A stretch of 8,049 nucleotides of DNA, from NCBI GenBank assembly GCA_023436385.1, contig JAEZJH010000137.1, positions 1 to 8,049 on the forward strand. The letters are read 5' to 3'. Shown here one piece after another: positions 6,554 through 8,049 of this stretch. This stretch comes from Pseudomonadota bacterium. GTDB taxonomy: Bacteria; Myxococcota; Myxococcia; Myxococcales; Vulgatibacteraceae. Every line of letters begins with the position of its first letter. Position 1 is the stretch's first letter. Position numbers and translations under genes: made by a program. The notes beneath the pieces were generated by a model. That model worked only from the letters and a program-made list of their open reading frames with translations, had not been told where the DNA came from and ran no database searches.

Positions 6554-6955
6554 TCAGAACTCGACCACCTCGTCGGCGGACGTACAGGTGAGGCACTCGT
6601 CGTGCGAGGTCTGGTAGTCCGGCCGGATCGTGCGGCTGCCGATCGGCTCGCCGTCCCGCGAGAGCGAGACGGTGAGTTCCTCCGGCTTGGAGTCGAGATA
6701 CAACCGCGGGCCCTCGCCGCCGCCGCACCCCACCGGCTCGGAGTCGCCGGAGGCCGAGACTTCCCAGGTGCAGTAGACGCTCGAATCCAATTCGAGCGTC
6801 CAGGTGCCGGGCTCCCAGACGGCACGGCGGATCTGGAGGCTCAGCTCTGGTCCGCAGCCGACGGCGCTACAGCCGCCGTCGTCGCCGCAGGCGGCGAACA
6901 GGGTGCAGCAGACCGAGGCGAGCACGAGTACGGTGACGAGCGCGAGTCGACGCAT
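6554..6955 (-). CDS. small cysteine-rich lipoprotein, function unknown
   Basis: The 133-residue protein starts with MRR and a hydrophobic stretch (residues 4-22), then a lipobox-like TLFAAC with the lipidated cysteine at C23. Phenylalanine at -3 is less usual but tolerated. Residue 24 is glycine and residues 25-26 are aspartates, which leaves its final membrane destination uncertain. The mature part has six more cysteines, at C29, C34, C62, C77, C121 and C124, an even number that could form three disulphides in the periplasm or on the surface. The fold looks beta-rich (TWTLELDSSVYCTWEV, ELTVSLSRDG). The general pattern (early CxxxxC, a late DGxxI then PxY, and a terminal CxxC) resembles small Myxococcota lipoproteins as I remember them. 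The start is well supported: GGAGG (plus-strand 6961-6965) stands 5 bases before the ATG. The gene is convergent with the helicase and divergent from the PRC-barrel gene. Confidence 0.8.
   Translation of the reverse strand: MRRLALVTVLVLASVCCTLFAACGDDGGCSAVGCGPELSLQIRRAVWEPGTWTLELDSSVYCTWEVSASGDSEPVGCGGGEGPRLYLDSKPEELTVSLSRDGEPIGSRTIRPDYQTSHDECLTCTSADEVVEF
6776..6800. repeat. perfect inverted repeat inside the lipoprotein gene
   Basis: GACGCTCGAA (6776-6785) and TTCGAGCGTC (6791-6800) are exact reverse complements around TCCAA. The outer T and A of that interior can also pair, giving an 11-bp stem with a 3-base loop. It lies within codons for residues 53-60 of the lipoprotein and would form a stable mRNA hairpin. 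It may be chance or a structure in the transcript. No T-run follows on either strand. Confidence 0.5.
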
Positions 6956-7012
6956 GGCGACCTCCCCGGACCCATGCTAGCCGAGCGCCTTCCCGGCGGC
7001 TCGCAATCATCC

Positions 7013-7030
7013 GGTGTTTTCGAAAACGCC
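7013..7030. promoter_or_regulatory. AT-rich palindrome in the divergent lipoprotein/PRC-barrel gap
   Basis: GTTTTCGAAAAC (7016-7027) is a perfect 12-bp palindrome. It extends to 18 bp (7013-7030) with one T-G mismatch pair. It sits in the 111-base gap between the two divergent starts, 37 bases before the PRC-barrel ATG and 58 bases from the lipoprotein ATG. An AT-rich palindrome stands out in this GC-rich DNA and fits an operator or a melting region serving one or both genes. The same gap holds a bulged 8-bp stem at 6982-7003 and a weak minus-strand -10-like TAGCAT. No regulator is identified. Confidence 0.4.
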
Positions 7031-7066
7031 CTCCCCTCCGTCGTGGACCGGTCCCAGTTTACGGGA

Positions 7067-7384
7067 ATGGATGCACCCACGATTCGACCGGGCCAGCGGG
7101 TCCTCTCCAACGACGGCGCGATGCTGGGCTGGATCGCCCGGATCGACGACGGGACGATCACCGTGGCGCGGAGCCGGCGCTCGGACCTTGCCTTCGAGGT
7201 GCCGGTGGAGCGGGTGGCGGCGCGGCTCCGGGACGAGGTCTTCCTCGATCTGCCGGGGTCGTTCTACGCCGACGCCTACCGGATCGAACCGGGCACCAAG
7301 GAAGCGGTGCGACGGCTCCTGCCGCGCGGGCACCTCCTCCGGCGGCTGGTCCCGGTGCTGCGGCACGGGGCGGGATCGCCGTAG
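7067..7384 (+). CDS. PRC-barrel/DUF2171-like small protein
   Basis: The 105-residue product begins IRPGQRVLSNDGAMLGWIARI, then a short DDGTITVAR strand, a charged RRSDLAFEVPVERVA segment and DEVFLDLP (to about residue 63). This order (G-x-x-V, D-G, L-G-x-I, hydrophobic strand, P-V-x-x-V, V-x-L) is typical of PRC-barrel or DUF2171 domains, small beta barrels often found in stress or RNA/metabolism-linked proteins. The rest, about 66-105, is basic and helical (AVRRLLPRGHLLRRLVPVLR) and has no recognised match. No signal peptide or membrane segment is seen, so it is probably cytoplasmic. ATG at 7067 was chosen because the domain begins within six residues; its Shine-Dalgarno is poor, with GGGA directly abutting the ATG. 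An in-frame GTG at 7043 is an alternative but also lacks one. The frame stays open upstream only as antisense to the lipoprotein gene. The gene converges with pdxH. Confidence 0.65.
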   Translation: MDAPTIRPGQRVLSNDGAMLGWIARIDDGTITVARSRRSDLAFEVPVERVAARLRDEVFLDLPGSFYADAYRIEPGTKEAVRRLLPRGHLLRRLVPVLRHGAGSP

Positions 7385-7411
7385 CGCTTCGCGCCTCGGG
7401 ACCCGGCGTGG

Positions 7412-7431
7412 GAGCGGCCCGCGGGCCGCTC
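7412..7431. terminator. bidirectional stem between convergent genes
   Basis: A perfect 20-bp palindrome with half-site GAGCGGCCCG occupies the 45-base gap between the stop of the PRC-barrel gene and the stop of pdxH, and overlaps the pdxH stop codon by two bases. As RNA it would fold as an 8-bp GC stem with a CGCG loop on either strand. Its position fits a shared terminator or 3'-end stabiliser for both transcripts. No U-tract follows on either strand, so factor-independent termination is doubtful. Confidence 0.5.
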
Positions 7432-8035
7432 AGGGATAGAGCCGGCCCACGGTCCAGCCGACGCCGGAGCGCTCGTAGACGATCCGCTCGTGGAGACGAT
7501 CGGGTTGGCCGTACCAGAACTCGATCCGGTTGGGCAGCACCCGGAAGCCGGACCAGCCCGGCGGCCGGGGAACCTCCTGCCCCTCGAAGCGCCGCTCCAC
7601 CTCGGCGAGCCGGGCGAGCAGCTCCTCGTGGCTCTCCAGCGGCTCGCTCTGCCGGGAGGCCCACGCCCCCAGCTGGCTCCCGCGCGGCCGGGTGGCGAAG
7701 TAGGCGTCGGCCTCCTCGCCGGTGACCCGCTCGACGCCGCCCTCGATCCGCACCTGTTCCTCGAGGGTGGGCCAGTGGAAGAGGAGCGAGGCCTCCGGCC
7801 GCAGCGCCAGGTGCCGGGCCTTGGCGCTGCCCAGGTTCGTGTAGAAGACGAAGCCCCGGTCGTCGACGCCCTTGAGCAGCACGGTGCGGGCCGACGGCGC
7901 GCCGCGCTCGTCGACGGTGGAGAGGGTCATCGCCTCCGCGAGCGGCACGCCGGCGGCGGACGCGTCGGAGAGGGCCCGGGTGAAGGCGGCGATCGGATCG
8001 GGGCCGGGGAGGTGCGGGCGGCGGAGGTGGTCCAC
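7430..8035 (-). CDS. pdxH: pyridoxamine 5'-phosphate oxidase
   Basis: PdxH is an FMN-dependent cytoplasmic enzyme that oxidises pyridoxine or pyridoxamine 5'-phosphate with oxygen to pyridoxal 5'-phosphate, the final and salvage step of vitamin B6 cofactor synthesis. The 201-residue protein aligns by eye with E. coli PdxH without gaps at a constant offset of 17. R50, K55, Y112, R116, S120, R180 and H182 match E. coli R67, K72, Y129, R133, S137, R197 and H199, the flavin- and substrate-binding positions. Clear family blocks are RTVLLKGVDDRGFVFYTN, LLFHWPTLEEQVRIEG, RPRGSQLGAWASRQS, FRVLPNRIEFWYG and the ending GRLYP. The GTG start at 8035 gives a product lacking the first 17 residues of the E. 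coli protein, including its flexible N-terminal R14/Y17 segment. No Shine-Dalgarno is seen and the frame is open to the window edge, so the true start may lie just outside. It appears as a single gene. Confidence 0.95.
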   Translation of the reverse strand: MDHLRRPHLPGPDPIAAFTRALSDASAAGVPLAEAMTLSTVDERGAPSARTVLLKGVDDRGFVFYTNLGSAKARHLALRPEASLLFHWPTLEEQVRIEGGVERVTGEEADAYFATRPRGSQLGAWASRQSEPLESHEELLARLAEVERRFEGQEVPRPPGWSGFRVLPNRIEFWYGQPDRLHERIVYERSGVGWTVGRLYP

Positions 8036-8049
8036 GGGCGGATGGTAGG

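Noticed and set aside
5851..6825. 324-codon minus-strand frame covering the helicase tail and part of the lipoprotein gene
   Set aside because: Antisense to the coiled-coil tail; the leucine/glycine/arginine pattern is a reverse image of the real frame.
6602..7066. Upstream extension of the PRC-barrel frame to an ATG at 6602
   Set aside because: This part is antisense to the lipoprotein gene, which has a signal sequence, lipobox and good Shine-Dalgarno; the conserved domain begins only after 7067.
1..8049. CRISPR arrays, tRNA/rRNA genes, insertion sequences, integrase sites
   Set aside because: No regularly spaced repeats, cloverleaf sequences, transposase motifs or flanking terminal repeats were found on reading both strands by eye.

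Overview
The window is very GC-rich, and its coding frames carry the strong G/C bias at third codon positions of a high-GC bacterium. I place it most likely in the Myxococcota (the former Deltaproteobacteria). The reasons are base composition, a small cysteine-rich lipoprotein of a kind I associate with that phylum, and membrane GT-C/TPR proteins. This is a judgement from sequence character, not a database match.

Layout from left to right. (1) Positions 1-1222, minus strand: a large multi-membrane protein whose 3' end lies beyond the window. It begins with GTG and has no ATG near its start, so it is easy to miss. (2) Positions 1360-3237, minus strand: a complete 625-residue paralogue of the first gene, with a GT-C type membrane domain followed by TPR repeats. 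The two form a head-to-tail tandem pair, separated by 137 bp that contain two hairpins. (3) Positions 3238-3588: a divergent intergenic region with a spaced inverted repeat and a 13-bp direct repeat. (4) Positions 3589-6552, plus strand: a 987-residue SNF2/RapA-type helicase-like ATPase with a TTG start, an inserted coiled coil and a long C-terminal coiled coil. (5) Positions 6554-6955, minus strand: a small secreted lipoprotein, convergent with the helicase and one base away from it. (6) Positions 7067-7384, plus strand: a 105-residue protein with a PRC-barrel/DUF2171-like N-terminal half. (7) Positions 7430-8035, minus strand: pyridoxamine 5'-phosphate oxidase (pdxH), convergent with the previous gene across a perfect 20-bp palindrome.

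The genes do not form one obvious pathway. The two GT-C/TPR proteins probably act together or as alternatives in envelope glycan or glycoprotein modification. The helicase reads as a stand-alone gene with its own promoter region. The lipoprotein, the PRC-barrel protein and PdxH look like separate single-gene units. I see no CRISPR array, tRNA, rRNA, insertion sequence or attachment site. The best candidates for something under-described are the tandem TMTC-like pair and the orphan RapA-like helicase with its repeat-bearing upstream region; neither is proven to be a new system.
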